Of a stretch of DNA of 64,000 nucleotides, positions 1-14,354 are shown in pieces (the stretch's first letter is position 1; every line of letters begins with the position of its first letter). Below the pieces are notes generated by a model, which saw only the letters and a list, made by a program, of their open reading frames with translations, did not search any database and was not told where the DNA came from. This DNA is from Medicago truncatula (lineage: Eukaryota; Streptophyta; Magnoliopsida; Fabales; Fabaceae). Location of the stretch: contig NC_053042.1 in the NCBI RefSeq assembly GCF_003473485.1, positions 54,027,762-54,091,761 on the forward strand. Reading direction: 5' to 3'. Position numbers and translations under genes: made by a program.

Positions 1-1130
1 GATCGCCTTGGTGAACGTGAGCGATACATTGATGATCGTTATGACGGAGGACGTTATGGGGATAGGGATCGTTTAGACAACCGAGACTACAAGTATAGTG
101 GCCGTGATCGCTATGCTAGTGACAGGTATAAACAATTAATTGTTGCTACCGAATTACACCACTCTTGGTGCTTTTGCCATAGCTATAAAATAATTATATT
201 AATTATACATTTAGAGTATAAAACAATTATAATAATTATACATTTATGTCTAATTATATTTATTGGTTTATAACTTGTTTACATGGATATTAACAAATGA
301 TAGAAGGTTTATCTAAAACTTATTTAAACTGGGAGTGCATAGTTATTAAATTTATTAGACTTTTAAAAATAGTTGAATGATTTCCGTTTAAAATGTTATT
401 TTTCTTATTTTGTTTAATTGATAATGTGGGCAACTGTGAAGACTGTGATTGAATAAAGATTTGATTAGGCACTGGTCTCATTTCCCTTTTTAGTACTCCC
501 TCCGTTTCAAAATGAGTGTTGCTTTAGCCAATTGAACACAAATTAAGGAATGGAATGAAATAATCATTAGACATAACACTTTTACTAAACTGCCCTTACT
601 TTATAATTATAAGAAAAAGACAAACTTAAAGTTGCATTGAAAATTGTGTGAGAGAAAAGTTTGAGTATTTATTGAGGTGGAAGAAAAAAATTAAAGTTGT
701 ATTGGAAATGTAAAGTGACATATTCATTTTGAAACAATTTTTTTTGGCTAAAGTGATACTCATTTTGAAACGGAGGGAGTAGTATTTATTCATTTATCAT
801 TAATGAAAAAGATAATTAACCCCTGGTTTCCATTTGTCATTCCTTCTGGTCTATGTATTTGTTACTTCATTGTTTTGCTGAAAATCGTGTAGGTATACAA
901 CTAGTGGAGATCGATCTGCAAGTGATCGATATGGCAGTGGCTCAGACTACCCGCAAAATGGTTATGGGAAGGAAAGAGGCTATGACCGAAACGGTGGTGC
1001 GCGTGGAGTTGCTGATAGATATGGAAGCGGAATGCCAGCTCGTGATGAAGGAAGGAGTTATAGGGGTAGACCTGGTCCTTATGACCGCCCAAGCAGGGCT
1101 GCTCGTCCACCTTCATTTGACCGCTACTGA
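1..1130 (+). CDS. RZ-1C: RZ-1C-like zinc-knuckle glycine-rich RNA-binding protein, 3' end (partial)
   Basis: Two exons are visible: 1-125 (entering from the left) and 893-1130, ending in TGA at 1128-1130. The intron 126-892 has GT and AG ends and joins the halves of an Arg codon. The encoded tail of about 120 residues is rich in Arg, Asp, Tyr, Gly and Ser, with repeated DRY/SDRYGSG units, then NGYGKERGYDRNGG and a final RPSRAARPPSFDRY. This matches the disordered C-terminus of the plant RZ-1 family, nuclear RNA-binding proteins with an N-terminal RRM and a CCHC knuckle that act in splicing with SR proteins. The RRM and knuckle lie outside the window, so the family call rests on the tail only. 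RZ-1B is the main alternative to RZ-1C. A Stowaway MITE sits in the last intron. Confidence 0.75.
496..779. mobile_element. Stowaway-type MITE in RZ-1C intron
   Basis: A 284-bp element begins CTCCCTCCGTTTCAAAATGA and ends with the inverse (TCATTTTGAAACGGAGGGAG). TA dinucleotides flank it at 494-495 and 780-781. The CTCCCTCCGT terminus and TA target site are diagnostic of Stowaway (Tc1/mariner) MITEs. It has no coding capacity. Confidence 0.9.
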
Positions 1131-1737
1131 TTGCTACTGTTGCATGTTGGTTTTTCCAGTGAGAGATTCTAACGCAGGGGCAACATTAGGGACATAGTTA
1201 TTGGTTATGTAGGCACTCACAGTTTCAGACAACCGCAGGATTCTAGTTTTATAGATTATGGATTAATATTTTATTTCTTTATTCAGATCATTTTAATTAC
1301 TTCCTAGTTACTTCCTCTCGTTTGTTTGACGCTGGTCACGAGTTTCCTTTCAAATGCAATTGAACATGGCTTTATGGTTGTTTTGCAGCATTTAAAATTG
1401 GTGGTATTGCAGCTGGTACTGATATCTGTCTCTGTGTTGCATAGTTGTGTTTACTTAAACCTTTTTTTTTTACGAATGTTTTTTCTTTTCTTGTACAATT
1501 TTTGTTACAAGTGTTTACTTGAAACTTATTCATTCAAGTTTCTTAGTTGAAGTTCTTCAAAGATTAACGAATCGTCTGGGATAGTAAAACGAAAGGAAGA
1601 GGAATGCAAGGAAAAAACATGGGGAGCAAATCGTGGTAGCATTCACCAACAACAATGAAAGACAAAATGGAATAAGGGAAAAAAGCATAGGAGAGTGCGA
1701 TCAGTCATTTTGTATATTTTGAGAGGACATTATGGAT
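1131..1737 (+). other. 3' UTR and downstream flank of the RZ-1C-like gene
   Basis: No coding signal is seen. The T-rich stretch after the stop to about 1550 is probably 3' UTR. The short open frame at 1326-1550 is low-complexity and is not a gene. Confidence 0.5.
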
Positions 1738-2733
1738 CTGTTTGGGAAACTCCAAAAAAGAGCTTTTAGCTTATAGCTTATAAGCTCGTTTGACAAAAAA
1801 AGCTCTGTTTGGTAACACTTTTTTACCATGAGCTTATAGCTTATTTCACGAGCTTATAAGCTATTTTTCAGAAGCTATTCCAAGTAGCGTTTGAGGTTAT
1901 AGCTTATAGCTTCTCACTTTTTCTTCTAATTTTACCCTTATTATTTCATTTAAATTGTATTTTTATCCATTATAATTTTTATAATAAGCTACGTAATAAA
2001 GACTACTATCCCTTTATTCCAATTTTTGTATATATATCAGCTGATCTTTTTTTTTTTTTTTTTTGAAAAAATATATACCTTTGTTTTTTTTTTTTACGAA
2101 ACAAAATACTATCATTCTATTAGTGTTATTTTTTTTTTTTGAGGTAAGTGTTATTTTCTTTATTCTCTGTTATTAGTATTACTCTATTAGTGCTACTTTT
2201 TTTTTGTTTTTGAGGTAAATGTTATTTTCTTTATAAAGTGGAAACACTTAAATGATAATAAATATAAGATAAAATTTTAGTGAATAAAATTTAATTTAAT
2301 TTATAATACATAGGATATATTAAATTAATAAATTTAAACTATTTTTTTAAAGAAAAATTAGTTTACAAAATTACAAATACTTAAATTAATGATATAATTT
2401 TTATTATGAATTAAGAATATCCTTTATGTCATTTTACATTTATCAGCTAGTTGAACCGTTATTTTTACCAAACACTTCAGTTAGCTTATCAGCTAAAAAG
2501 CTATCAGCTATAAACTATCAGCTAGCGGCAAAAGTTATGGTGCATAAGTCATTTCCTTATGCACCGTGCATAAACACATCACAACCATCAGATTTCTATC
2601 ATTTTGAACAAAAATGGTTATGGCTCACTTTGGGGGTGTAGGAAGCAATTATGTTGGGATTTATGCACGGTGCATAAGGAAACCACTCCCTCAGCTAGCT
2701 TATCAGCTATCCGCTATTTTTACCAAACATATG
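1738..2733. mobile_element. hAT-like non-autonomous element rich in AGCTTATAAGCT motifs
   Basis: The left end reads tgtttggg, then repeated agcttatagcttataagct words. The right end carries the inverse (agctagcttatcagct, then accaaaca). The interior is extremely A/T-rich with poly-T runs and no gene. Terminal inverted repeats with subterminal AGCTTAT/AGCTGATA repeats suggest a hAT-type MITE-like element. Exact ends and target duplication could not be fixed. A second palindromic element is nested near its right end. Confidence 0.55.
2545..2690. mobile_element. Small palindromic MITE nested in the hAT-like element
   Basis: Inverted arms ttccttatgcaccgtgcata (2553-2572) and its inverse (2661-2680) bound about 85 bp of unique DNA. 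The unit splits the agct-rich right end of the surrounding element, so it inserted later. Confidence 0.6.
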
Positions 2734-3059
2734 TAGAAACTTGAGTATACCATTTTAAACGGGTCAAAACAGTTATACACTTCAACCGTAACTTCTATCA
2801 TTTAATTTTTATCTATCTATAATTGCTTGCACATGAAAGATACCATAGAAAAGTAAAACAATATTATAATATCTTATTATATAGTGCAATATTTCCCAAT
2901 TTTTTCCACGATATTTATTCTGTAGAAACATGTTTAGCCTCCAACATGGTTTTTTTTGATGTTGAACTGTTTCTTCTTTAACATATTGAAACTCCTATTG
3001 CATTTTCTCATATTTCCTACATGAGCTCTTTTTGGGGCTAATTATATTAAGGCTCATTT

Positions 3060-3740
3060 AATGTTTCATTGGCTCCCTTCTTCTTCCTTTATCTTTCTGG
3101 GAACCTATATTGGAGGTTTTGTCCAGTTTGAGCATTACCTTTGTGAGTGGCAGGACCAAGGTCTCAAATTTGAAGATTTTCCAGTCCTCCAAGGTCGATA
3201 TCGCACGACAGTATACTTCAAAACAGCAGTTCTTGATGGTGTCTTCCCAAATGACCCAATTCCTTGGCACCAAAGGCTCCATATAGTCATGGTCACTCCG
3301 TTGTTCAGCTGGACATCATTGCAAAAACAGATTGGTTGAAACGATCTAAGTTCTAACCTCTAAATAAAAAAAGGTTTGATGGTTTCCCATAATCCACCTC
3401 TTTCCGCACCTCATTTGCGGCATTACACATGAAAAACATGTGCTTCTCTTTCTCCTCCAAGGAAATACTTTTGCGACAATCTTACGCGAGTAAGGCAACA
3501 CTCCACAGAGATACTTTTTAGAACTGAGTTCCACGACGTGATAATATGCAAACATGATTGTGTATCTTCCATTCCTAGTGTGCAATTTCATCTGAAACTT
3601 GCTATATTTTGCCACAATGGGATCTTTAAAATCTCCTCAACTTCTCTCACTTGGAAAATATTAGATATCACGCCATGCTCCGATGAGGAGTGTTGGGATC
3701 AAGAAGTTGACCTACTACGATAGCATATAGCAACAAAAAA
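3060..3740 (-). pseudogene. Degenerate LINE (non-LTR retrotransposon) fragment, zf-RVT region
   Basis: Read on the minus strand across several frames from about 3740, broken peptides resemble the segment between reverse transcriptase and RNase H in plant L1 elements: an EILKIPLW-like stretch, then HTRNGRYTIMFAYYHV, which recalls the family's NGxYSVKSAY motif, then a Trp/Arg/Cys-rich part. Stops and frameshifts are frequent. The part below 3350 is less recognisable. A dead fragment of an unrelated gene is possible. Confidence 0.4.
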
Positions 3741-4553
3741 AATTAAAATGGAAAAAATGCTATTGTCAAATTCTTTGACATACTCTTTTGGACAATATCT
3801 CAAGCGTGAAGCCACCTCACCCGATTACTTATACATTAATCTTGGCAACAGCTCTACGGTTTAAACCCCCCACCCTTTTCCCCTCATCTCATTCTATCTC
3901 TTCTCTCAATCTGCAAGTGCAAACCACTCTTCCCCTGCATTGTGGATCTCTCGATGAAAACTAGGCTTTACACTAAGTTTTCTCATTTAATATCGAAATT
4001 GGATTTTGCAATAAAAGAATATCTTATAACATGTGTTTTCTAGTTTCATAACAAGAAAGGAGGCAAGGGGATAGTGAGCTTTTGGATTCAAACAACGATG
4101 AAAAGAAGAAAAAAAACCAGTTAAAATTTACGAAACCAAGAGAACTTATTAACGAGTGTCCCTAAGAAAAATGTTAGTTCGACTTTAGCATTCCTCTATA
4201 AACTAGTAGATTGGTGAAGGAGAAACTCTTGATTAGTCTCCTTATAAAATATGTTTTGTAAAATGTTAAAATTATTCAACACAGCACCAAATAACACCAA
4301 CTTAATTTAATGTTATATATCCAGTTTCTTAAAAGTTGTTCAATATTTTCTTAGATACATAAATATCGAGCAAATTATTATGTAATTGACAAATGTCCAA
4401 TTATCCGAAGGTTTTTTTTTTTTTTTTTACAATAAAACAAACTTCATTCAAACATTGAAATAGTGTGAGGACAACCAATTTGGCTGTGAGTTGGGACATT
4501 CCCCATCTACATTTTGAGTACAATCAATTATTTGAAGTTTGGTGTGCATAATA
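3741..4553. other. Intergenic, no gene seen
   Basis: AT-rich sequence without a convincing open frame. It includes a poly-T run near 4412-4429. No terminal repeats were recognised. Confidence 0.5.
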
Positions 4554-4562
4554 GTTAAAGCA

Positions 4563-5768
4563 GGTGACATTTAGGATGGGTAGAGGGAATACTTTCCCAC
4601 CATGATAAAGTATCATTTATAACCATTGATATATTATTATTTTAAATGAATGGTTTAGATTCACTTAATTTTTTTACCTGCAACCTATTGGCAATCTTGT
4701 TATAATAGTACCTGTGACCCCACAAGTAATATTTTTAATTCAATCTGAGCTCAATTTAGGCTTTATATTTTGATTATGGGCTTCAATTTTTCTTCTAAGA
4801 ATGAGCCACGAAAATTATAAATAAAATCAAATATCGCTTTTCAAAAAAAATGTTGGCACCAAAAGTTTTTTAAAATACTTCCCATTTAATTTCCAACCAT
4901 TAAATTACAATTTTTTACTTTTGTTATTTTTAACTGCATTTTAGTTTTGGAAATCACAATTTTTTTGAAAATGTCATTATTAAAACCCATATTTTAATGT
5001 TTCTTTTCTTCCATAAAAAATATTTGACAAGATTTTTTCAATTTTTCTGAAATGGTCATTATTAGAACCTATATTTGAATGTTTCTTCCATAAAAAAAAA
5101 AATACAAGATTTTTTCTATAATTATTAAAACCTATATTTTAATGTTTGTAAAAAATATAAAAAAATAATTTAGAAGAAGATGAACTTCATGAACACCATG
5201 GATGAACTCCTATGAAAGCATGGATATTAAAAATCCAGAAAAAGAAGAAAAAAAAGGATTCAACAAAAAATTATAAACGATTAATCTGGGAAAAGGATAC
5301 ATTAAATGAAAAAGAAATAACACCAAACATTTTGTTTAATGTATCCAGAAAACACCGAAGAAAAAAAAAAGGATTCAACACAAAATAGCACCAAGAACAA
5401 CAACATGGATACCTTAAATTAAAATAACACCAAACAAAATCATGCTAACACCGATATGGCAAGGAGATGAGATAATAGAAAATAAATCTAGAACACATTT
5501 TGATATTGTGTTGTGCTAGATGATAACTAGATCATGAACAAAGATGACTGTGTCTGAGGCATTGTTGTGAAACAAAATGTCAGATCTATGTTGCCGAAAA
5601 AACAAGAAGATAAAAAGGGCATAATGGTCAAATACACTCATTAAAATAAGAGAATTGCTTTTTTATTATTTTTTATTCTAACTTGTTAAAGAAAGTAAAA
5701 CAGCCACCATAAAAATGGAACTTTCCCATGGTGGGAAAGAATTCCTCCTACCCACCCTAAATGCCACC
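4563..5768. mobile_element. Non-autonomous Mutator-like element (1.2 kb) with 9-bp target duplication
   Basis: Ends are inverted: ggtgacatttaggatgggta at 4563 against ggtggcatttagggtgggta read inward from 5768, with the similarity continuing through ctttcccaccatg. The direct 9-mer GTTAAAGCA flanks it at 4554-4562 and 5769-5777. A 9-bp target duplication is characteristic of MULEs. The interior is non-coding. A relative lies at 32132-32971. Confidence 0.85.
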
Positions 5769-6012
5769 GTTAAAGCAACATGACAATATTCAAAGATCAT
5801 CTATATTGATGAAGCCAACATCACATTTAGAGATGACAAAAACATTTAGAGATATCCGTATATATAAAGTCCGGACATAAAACAAATACCTTAATGGATA
5901 TCAACATGTAACATGCTATCTATGTTTGTGCCATGTTTATTGAAATCTGCATATAAAAAGGTTTTTTTTTTTTTTTTTTAACAATTATTGTCAAGAATAT
6001 TTACTAGATAGA

Positions 6013-6138
6013 TATCCAAATTAGAAATCATCTCTCAAGTCTCAACCACCATAGGTATCCAAATTAGAAATCATCTCTCAAGTCTCAACCACCATAGATA
6101 TCCAAATTAGAAATCATCTCTCAAGTCTCAACCACCAT
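6013..6138. repeat. 43-bp tandem repeat, three copies
   Basis: Copies start at 6013, 6056 and 6099 (tatccaaattagaaatcatc...), exactly 43 bp apart and nearly identical, the last slightly truncated. It lies just downstream of the RPS3 gene. Confidence 0.9.
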
Positions 6139-6453
6139 TAAAATGATAGAAGAAACGATCAGAGGTAGACGTCACGAGAAAATAAGAAATAATGGAGAAG
6201 TTAGAAAAAGCAGATAAAATGAACAAGAAAGCAGAATTATACTGCTTACGAAGGAAGCAAAATATGAAAAGAAACAATAATCAATGCTTAAACACTTTTT
6301 AACCGAGTATAACAACTTTCTCAACTTATTCTAAAATAAAAACATCTTTCTTAACGAGTAAAAAAACTACAAAATTTTGAACGGAGTGTTTGAAAATAAA
6401 CATTGCATACGAGACCAGCTCCTGTGAAATTCTCCAGAAAAATTAAAACATCT

Positions 6454-8526
<2,073 letters not shown>

Positions 8527-8603
8527 ATTTGCAGTATTCAACGACGGCACAAGATCTGCAAAACGACAAAACCCTTATTTTGGAGGAAAGTGGCAACGGG
8601 TGA

Positions 8604-8612
8604 GTTTATATA
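8604..8612 (-). promoter_or_regulatory. Putative TATA box of RPS3
   Basis: The minus strand reads TATATAAAC about 80 bp upstream of the RPS3 ATG. An AAACCCTTA word at 8569-8577, one base off the telo-box AAACCCTAA common at plant ribosomal-protein promoters, lies between it and the ATG. No transcription start evidence is available. Confidence 0.5.
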
Positions 8613-8619
8613 GAACTTA

Positions 8620-9810
8620 TTTTACGCATACTTTTAAAAACCGGCTCGGACCGGCCGGTCGAATCGGTTGGACCGAGAACCGGAGGGGTAAGTGGTTCGA
8701 ACTAGCTAACGGATCGGCCATGCTTTTAAACCGGAGTGAACCGGCAAAAACCGGTGATTCGCCGGTTTTTCAGAACCGGACTGGGTCAGTGATGGAAAGG
8801 AAAAAGAAGCAGAAGAACGGAAGAAAACGATGGACGCAGAAAAGTTTTAATACTTGAAAACATCTTCATCTTAAGTGGTTTATGCTTTCACTATTTTAAT
8901 TGCATCTTTGACATGATAACAAAACATATTGATGTAAAAGAAGAAGAAAAAAAAGTAGAATGTGAAAGGGAAAGGTCACATGCGGAAAGGATAGAAAGAG
9001 ATGGGGAAGGTGTTTGATGATTTTTTTTTGGGAAAATATAGATAGACACCCTTTTTTTTCATACCACTCTTGTATACACTCATGTGAATGTGAAACAAAG
9101 GATAAGTAGTTATTTTAGACCCACATTACCACATGTTGCATTTATATGCGGGGGTTTAAGGGGTGTATGCCACCTATGTGTGTCTATGTATAAGCACTCT
9201 TTTAACAGAATGTAAACTAGTTGGAGAGATTATTGTTTAGAGTGGTGTGTATCTCTTGGAATTGTAACCAAGCATATTGACTATTCTTTGAAAATTCCAG
9301 AAGTAATAGTAGTCTGTGCCGTGTACAATTACTGCTATTTTAATTTTTTTAACTCTAAACTAATTTTTTTTTTGGATAGGATTAACTCTAAAATAATGTG
9401 AATCTCATTTGGGAAAAATAAAATAAAATGTGCATCTAATCAAAACATATTACTGTATGCAAGGTGGATTTTTGCTTAAAAAAATATATGCATGGTGACT
9501 TTTATGTGTTTTGTTTTATTAAAACGTAAATAAATATTTCTGACATTTTTAGGTTTTTAAAAATAATAGACATTGATTCATCAAGTTTAGTCTAGTTTTT
9601 TTTTTTTTGACAAAAAGTTTAGTCTAGTTTAACAATAAACAATATTATTTATAAACGCCAATTTGGATACCGAGTCAATCGGTTTAATTCAATTCAGTCA
9701 TGCGGTTCGACCAATGATTCAGTGGTTCGACCAATGACTCAGTGACCTAGTAACCTCACCGAGTCGATCATCGAACCGAATTTTAAAACTGATTTTCAGG
9801 GTTTTACCAT
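8620..9810. mobile_element. Possible TIR element with CCGG-rich ends
   Basis: At 8635-8790 the DNA is unusually GC-rich, with many aaaccgg/ccggtt words. At 9665-9795 an inverse-sense version appears (gagtcaatcggttt... atcgaaccgaattttaaaac). The paired ends suggest one diverged transposon whose left end abuts the RPS3 promoter. Exact termini and target duplication are not resolved. The open frame across the GC-rich end is not a gene. Confidence 0.35.
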
Positions 9811-9847
9811 CAACGGCGGCGAAGACTAGTTCCACTTTTTTATTTTT

Positions 9848-10254
9848 GGGTTAAATATTTTTTTAGTCCTTATATTTTGCGCCAATTCGAAGAATAGTCC
9901 CTACATTTCATTAAATGTTTTTTAAATCTTCACATTTTATTTCCGTTATCAAAATTAGCTCTGCTGTTAATTCTCTAACGGAATGTTGATGTGGCAGTTC
10001 GTGGGTCCCAATTATTTATTGAAATGTAAGGACTATTTTTCAAAGTCACGCAGAATGTAGGGACCAAAAACATATTTAACCTTAAAATAATTGGGACCCA
10101 TAACTGCCACATCAGCATTCCGTTAAAGACATAAAAGCAGAGACTAATTTTGATAACAGAGATAAAATGTGAGGATTTTAAAAACATTTAATGAAATAAA
10201 AGGACTATTCTTCAAATGGGCGCAAAATGTAAGGAATATAAACATATTTAACCC
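9848..10254. mobile_element. Foldback MITE (MULE-type) with long arms
   Basis: It begins GGGTTAAATATTTTTTTAGT and ends with the inverse (ATATTTAACCC). The arms run about 200 bp each and meet near 10050. The flanking 9-mers TTTATTTTT at 9839-9847 and 10255-10263 agree, although they are low-complexity. The transcript would fold into one long hairpin. Confidence 0.75.
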
Positions 10255-10325
10255 TTTATTTTTTATTGTGATTTTTTTTATGAAAAGTGAATTTTTTTTA
10301 TCGACGGTATTTTATTATATCCTTA

Positions 10326-13300
10326 TCTATTAATTTTATTACGTGTGCAGCAACTTAATCTATTCCATCTAAAAAGAATGCATCGCACCAATTTCATTCG
10401 TATCCTAATAATTCTTCTTCTTTTTCTGTATTTCCAAATTCTCTCTTTCACTTCCTCTCTCTCGCCGTCTCCTTTATGCCAACCATCTATACTGCTTACC
10501 TCACACGCTAACACCCCTGTTTGAAACACTCTCATCTATCGTCTAGCTTCATTCCATGACACCTCTATTTCTCTCCTTCTCTCCCTCTCCATGATCGTAC
10601 TTCCCTTACCATGGCCAACCCAATTGGTTTCTGAATTAAGAACTTTGTTTGAATTTGATTATGATATCCCTGCTACTATATATTTGATCTTAATTCTACA
10701 TCTATGATGTTTTTGTTGCTGTAATTTTCGTTTGCTTCAATCAGTTTTATGTTTTTAACTTGTTTTTCGTGTTGATTTTAAGTTTGTATTCCTATTTGTT
10801 GATGTTTAATTGTTGATTTCTGAACAACCTCGCGACAGGCGTAATTGTATTGCAGCAGGTTTTATTCCTTTTCATCTGCTATGTGTGTTTTAAAACAATT
10901 TTAGCATCCAACGACCCTGTTTTCTTCGCTATACATTCGGGATGTATGCTTTCTTGATAAATCCCTCGCTACATGTGTAAGTTTTCATCGTTCAATATAT
11001 TATATTTTACTGAAAAATCTATAGTCCTGATTTTTTCTGTAACCCTATTATGTTTTTACTTTTAAATTCGAATTATAAATCTTATAATATGTGTAAGTTT
11101 CTTTTTTTTTTTAGGATTCAGTTTTGGACTGCAATTTTTCAGGTTTCTTTTCTTTCTAGGATTTCTCTTAGTTGAGTGAGAAGATATGTAACATGAATTC
11201 TAATACTTTTATACTTCAGGACTGTCCTTTGTCATTACTGTTGTTAAGCAGTGAGTAGGGTATTGTGAAACTATGACAATTTTCGTTTTTTACAGTAACG
11301 GATACACCTTGGGCTGAAAGAGTAACCTTTGTATGTCAGTCCTTTTATGGTATGCAAATTATGCTATTTGCTATGCAGATTTTAGGACACTTTGGTTCAA
11401 ATTGCTATTTGTTATATAACTTATATTTATGTATTGAGAAATCTATGTACTGCTTCAAATTGTTCTGCAACTTTTATTTGGTGTCCTTGTTTCTTAACAA
11501 TACTATATGTTTCATCCATTAATATTGAGTGCATCGATACATAACAAAAGATGAGTTGGGAATAATACTATGACAATAATCATGGATAACATTAGATGTT
11601 TAGCCTACATGGTTAACTTCAATTAATACATAAAAATGGCTTTAGATTGTTTTTCTGCATTAATGCATTTTATCATTTTAGTATATTTTGGAGTGAATGC
11701 GAAAACTGATTTTCTTTGGCTTGACTATTGGTATTTTTAAGCAATAGTCACTAATTGCATCAAAGTTGTCAACCAAATGAAAATAAGAAGTGCTTTATTT
11801 GTGTTAAGTGTCTGCTTAATGAAAATTTATAGCATCCATAAAGATAAATCATTTCACTTAATTGTAATTAAGATTTTTGTCTCCCACAATTAATTATGCA
11901 GACTATTTATCATTACCTTTTTTGTCAGATTACTCATTGAGTAGTAGTAGCTAAAACATGTGAAAATGCATACCTGCTGCGGCTCATATTAAGGCTATAA
12001 TAGGGGTTTCCCATTCATATTGATCACCATTTATAGCAGGCCTCTTTTACTCTCTTTCTTCAATCAGTTTTTGTGAATTGTTCCTGAGCTTATCAACTTT
12101 AATCTATATGCATTTCTTTAGATGTTTTTTTATTTTATTTTCGACTTTTAACTTTTGCATATCTTAACAGCTCTATAAAGAACTACTAAAATATGTTAAT
12201 GGTGTTGAATATTGTTCAGTACATTTAGCAAAGCTACCAAAAGAGCTGATGTACGGTGCTGACAATTTAGCCGAGTCATAAGGAGGATTGTCGTATGGGT
12301 AGGTGATTCGGCTGAGTCACAGAGAGTGATTCAATTTGAGGTAAGTAAATTACACAGATGTTCTGCTCCTAAAGAACTTGAAGCTCTTGAAAATTCAATG
12401 TCACATTGAGAAGTGTATAAATTAATGTTATACTTATGCTTAATACCAACAAGCTATTGATTTTTCGAATGTGCTTTATTTTATTGATTTGTTTTAAGGA
12501 ATAAATGTAAGGCTTATTGCCATTTGATTCTAATTACACGTGTTGAATTAGTTTATATATGCTAAGGTTATCATCATGTAGAGAGTATATGCATACATGA
12601 ATCTATATAGATGAGTTTCTACAAATTGTGAATTATTTCCACTGCATCTATCGTTTTCTGACAGCAGGAACTGAAATGTTGCAGATGCTCAGCTTAATAT
12701 ATTGAGAGTTTGTGTGCTCAATGTAATTCAATTTATAACTAAATCATAATTGTACATTGTTTAGAAAAAAATAGCATTTCCCTAAAAACAATAATTGATG
12801 TAATTCGAAGAGTTATTAAAACCAACTTTGAGTAGTATACATTACCATGTTCAACTCACAAACAACAATAATTGTAGTGCTGTTTTTTGTTTTTTCTGGT
12901 GTATTTAATTTTGAGCCGTCTTTTTAAAATTGTCTTTCATCTATTCTTTTCCATCTATTCTTTTCACAAATGCTTGCAATATATGCATGAAGTATTTTAG
13001 AATTCTCTATAAATAAATACAATTCTGCTACCCTTACTAAGCATTACAAACTACAGTTTTGATATCCTGCTTTTCTGTTACAAACAACCTGTCCAGCAAA
13101 CGGTAACTTTATAAAAATCATTATATCTTATGTGGGAGACTTCATTTTTGCATAACTAATCCACATCATGCATATTGAATTTCATGATTTTTGGAGGTTT
13201 ACTGATGCAATAATATCTCATGATTGTCATATATGTGTGGGTTCACTAATGCAATTTTTGGAGGTTTATATTGCGAGAGAAAGATATGTCAATTATTGGA

Positions 13301-13995
13301 GTTTCAGGACTGTTGTTGCAAGGCATTTGGCAAACATGTATGGAGATTTTTGCTTCTTTGTTGAAGTTAAAAATACTGAAGTAGGAAGGAAGATAATTTA
13401 GTTGTTGGGTATACTGGTTTATGCATAAATGTAGCACGAGATATACTCAATGACGAATGAAAAAAGTGCAGATCATGCAATGCATAAGAGCAATGGTGCA
13501 GGCGACAAATAAATATTATAAGTGTTTATTTGTTTTTGTGCAAGAATACTATAAGTGTTTATTAATTACGTGTATAGTTTGTGATACATTGGTGTTGTAC
13601 TTTAAGTATTTGGTGTAATTCAAAGTTGTAAATATGCGCGGAGCAAAAGGTGTATGATCTAAACCTCATTAGACTCATACTATTGTTCCTTAACTTAATG
13701 AATTTATTTGTTGTCTTATTCCAAAAAAGAAATTTAAAGAAATAACAAGTTTGATTGTATAATGACAGATGTGGAATAAAGTACAACGGAAAGCAGAAAT
13801 TTTCAAATACGAGACCTTTACATTTAACCAAAATTAATAAGATCTTTTTATCAAGTAAAATTTTAAAATATAAATAAAAATTGGAGACCTTATTTAACAT
13901 CAACTTTTTATTTCATTTCTATGATACACTTTATACAATACAAACTATATTATACAGTGAATATGACCCGTGCGGCGCACGGGTCTTCAATCTAG
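10326..13995 (+). mobile_element. Helitron H1, non-autonomous, 3.67 kb
   Basis: The 3' end has the hairpin ACCCGTGCGGCGCACGGGT, then seven bases, then CTAG at 13992-13995 followed by T. This is the Helitron layout (hairpin, short spacer, CTRR, insertion between A and T) and the hairpin matches two other elements in this window. The proposed 5' end is TCTATTAATTTTATTACG at 10326, preceded by A. That end is less certain; TCC at 10320 is the alternative. The interior has T-rich intron-like DNA and exon-like patches (for example about 12230-12340, ending GAG/GTAAGT) but no recognisable coding sequence. It may carry captured, decayed gene pieces. No RepHel gene is present. Confidence 0.75.
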
Positions 13996-14354
13996 TTGAT
14001 ATATCTTTTTGATGTTGAAAATAAACCATAAATTTTGACATAGGTTTTTGGACAAAATTTATGGTTTATTTTTAGTTCAACTGATAAAAATGTCAAAATT
14101 GTTAAGTCAGACATTGTGATTGGGATTCAAACTCTTTTTTTTTTTTTTTTTAAGAAACAACTCATAAGGTTCAAGTGATTTTTATCATTTCGTTTATCAA
14201 GCAACAAATGTTTTATTAAAAAAAAAAACTTAGATAGAATGGAAAATTGCATTTTTATATTTAATTTTATATAAAATATAATCTATGTATTTTGCTGTTA
14301 CATGATTATTTGTTTACATGTGAAAAGGAAAGTCGGGGGTGTGTGGTGGTGGTG
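13996..14354. other. Intergenic spacer, no gene
   Basis: AT-rich DNA with poly-T and poly-A runs and a short ggt repeat near 14344. Nothing else is recognised. Confidence 0.5.

Noticed and set aside
2553-2680. Resemblance of ttatgcaccgtgcataa arms to the Helitron hairpin
   Set aside because: There is no CTRR end, the arms are about 100 bp apart and the core sequence differs (GCACCGTGC against CCCGTGC...GCACGGG). It is a separate small MITE.
3061-3339. 92-codon plus-strand open frame (MFHWLPSSSFIFLG...)
   Set aside because: It is antisense to the LINE-like fragment, has no recognisable domain and no supporting splice or promoter context.
9848-10254. Foldback DNA considered as a microRNA precursor
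   Set aside because: The arms are about 200 bp, end at transposon termini and are flanked by a target duplication. This fits a MITE; small-RNA data would be needed for anything more.
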